DNA of 64,000 nt from Nymphaea colorata (Eukaryota; Streptophyta; Magnoliopsida; Nymphaeales; Nymphaeaceae). Shown here in pieces: positions 63,652 through 64,000 of this stretch. Numbering within the stretch: position 1 is the first letter of the stretch; each line of letters starts with the position of its first letter. The translations under genes were made by a program, and so were the position numbers. The notes under the pieces are model-generated. The model had not been told where the DNA came from and did not search any database. It was given only the letters and a program-made list of their open reading frames with translations. The stretch covers positions 23,205,703-23,269,702 of the forward strand of contig NC_045146.1 of the NCBI RefSeq assembly GCF_008831285.2, in the 5' to 3' direction.

Positions 63652-64000
63652 ATGGGTTTTCCGGTGGGCTACTCCGAGCTGTTTCTGCCGAGGCTGCTGA
63701 TAAACGCGGCCTCATTGCTGGGCTTCCTCAGGGGAATCATAGACTGGCTCCTCCGGTCGGTGGGTCTCGCGGGATTTCTGGAGCCGGACCCGTCCTGGCC
63801 CGACTGCACCGACCAGCTGCCCGAATTCCAGTCCATGACCGCGGTGCTCATCCGGGAGATCCTCCCCGTGGTGAGGTTCGACGACATGGTGGCTGCCGGA
63901 GACTGCGAGGGCGGCGAGAGCTGCGCCGTCTGCCTCTACGAGTTCGAGGCGGGGGACGAGATCCGGCGCCTCACCAACTGCCGCCACATATTCCACCGCG
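63652..64000 (+). CDS. RING-H2 E3 ubiquitin ligase, BRH1/RHA1-like (5' part, runs off window)
   Basis: Membrane-associated RING-H2 ubiquitin ligase of the BRH1/RHA group; Arabidopsis BRH1 is a brassinosteroid-responsive member. The 116 codons visible begin MGFPVGYSELFLPRLLINAA, matching the family's typical N-terminus, with a hydrophobic segment (LLINAASLLGFLRGIIDWLL) that probably anchors it to a membrane. Then come LIREILPVVRF and the start of the RING-H2 finger: CAVCLYEFEAGDEIRRL, then CRHIFHR, giving the first two cysteines, the third cysteine and the two histidines expected of the C3H2C3 layout. The rest of the finger and the stop lie beyond 64000. The gene is much more GC-rich than its surroundings. 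A CT-rich leader precedes the start. Confidence 0.93.
   Translation, partial: MGFPVGYSELFLPRLLINAASLLGFLRGIIDWLLRSVGLAGFLEPDPSWPDCTDQLPEFQSMTAVLIREILPVVRFDDMVAAGDCEGGESCAVCLYEFEAGDEIRRLTNCRHIFHR

Overview
This is a plant nuclear window, almost certainly from a flowering plant. The protein-coding genes are angiosperm families: a BEL1-like homeodomain factor, a LysM receptor-like kinase, a BTB/POZ protein, a P-type PPR protein and a BRH1/RHA-type RING-H2 E3 ligase. They have GT-AG introns and lie in AT-rich spacers full of (TA)n, (GA)n and (AC)n microsatellites, together with retroelements carrying plant-type signals such as an initiator-tRNA-Met primer site. I saw no bacterial operons, rRNA, tRNA or CRISPR. 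I cannot name the species.

Layout. 1-3.8 kb: a BEL1-like gene on + with four coding exons and a pyrimidine-rich leader. 3.8-15.4 kb: gene-poor DNA with microsatellites, MITE-like hairpins and one 16-bp perfect-stem foldback. 15.4-16.7 kb: a secreted, extremely glycine-rich protein with an eight-cysteine C-terminus, on +. 19.8-21.7 kb: a LYK4/LYK5-type LysM receptor pseudokinase on -, with its frame broken by a one-base-class shift before the membrane segment. 24.0-36.7 kb: nested transposons. A decayed L1-type LINE on - is split by a young Ty3/gypsy chromovirus of the Tekay/Del type, bounded by a CATTG target duplication. 36.7-46.9 kb: gene-poor. 46.9-49.6 kb: a two-exon BTB/POZ gene on +. 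53.7-55.1 kb: an intronless PPR gene on -. 55.2-63.6 kb: gene-poor. 63.65-64 kb: the 5' part of a RING-H2 E3 ligase gene that runs off the window.

The most unusual object is the chromovirus at 24468-35988. Its two outer ends are normal (TG...CA, matching 5-bp target duplications, intact 3-kb 3' LTR, polypurine tract). Inside, a block holding gag, the primer site and about 2.6 kb of LTR lies in reverse orientation, between a 5' LTR stub and a second forward LTR tail that runs directly into pol. The junctions sit on short shared sequences, which suggests template switching during reverse transcription. The result is a natural long inverted repeat of LTR sequence beside antisense gag, a structure that could produce hairpin RNA and silence related elements. 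That silencing role is inference.

The five conserved genes are not a functional cluster. They cover meristem/floral patterning (BEL1-like), chitin perception (LYK), organellar RNA processing (PPR) and ubiquitination-linked roles (BTB, RING-H2). Nothing suggests they work as one pathway.
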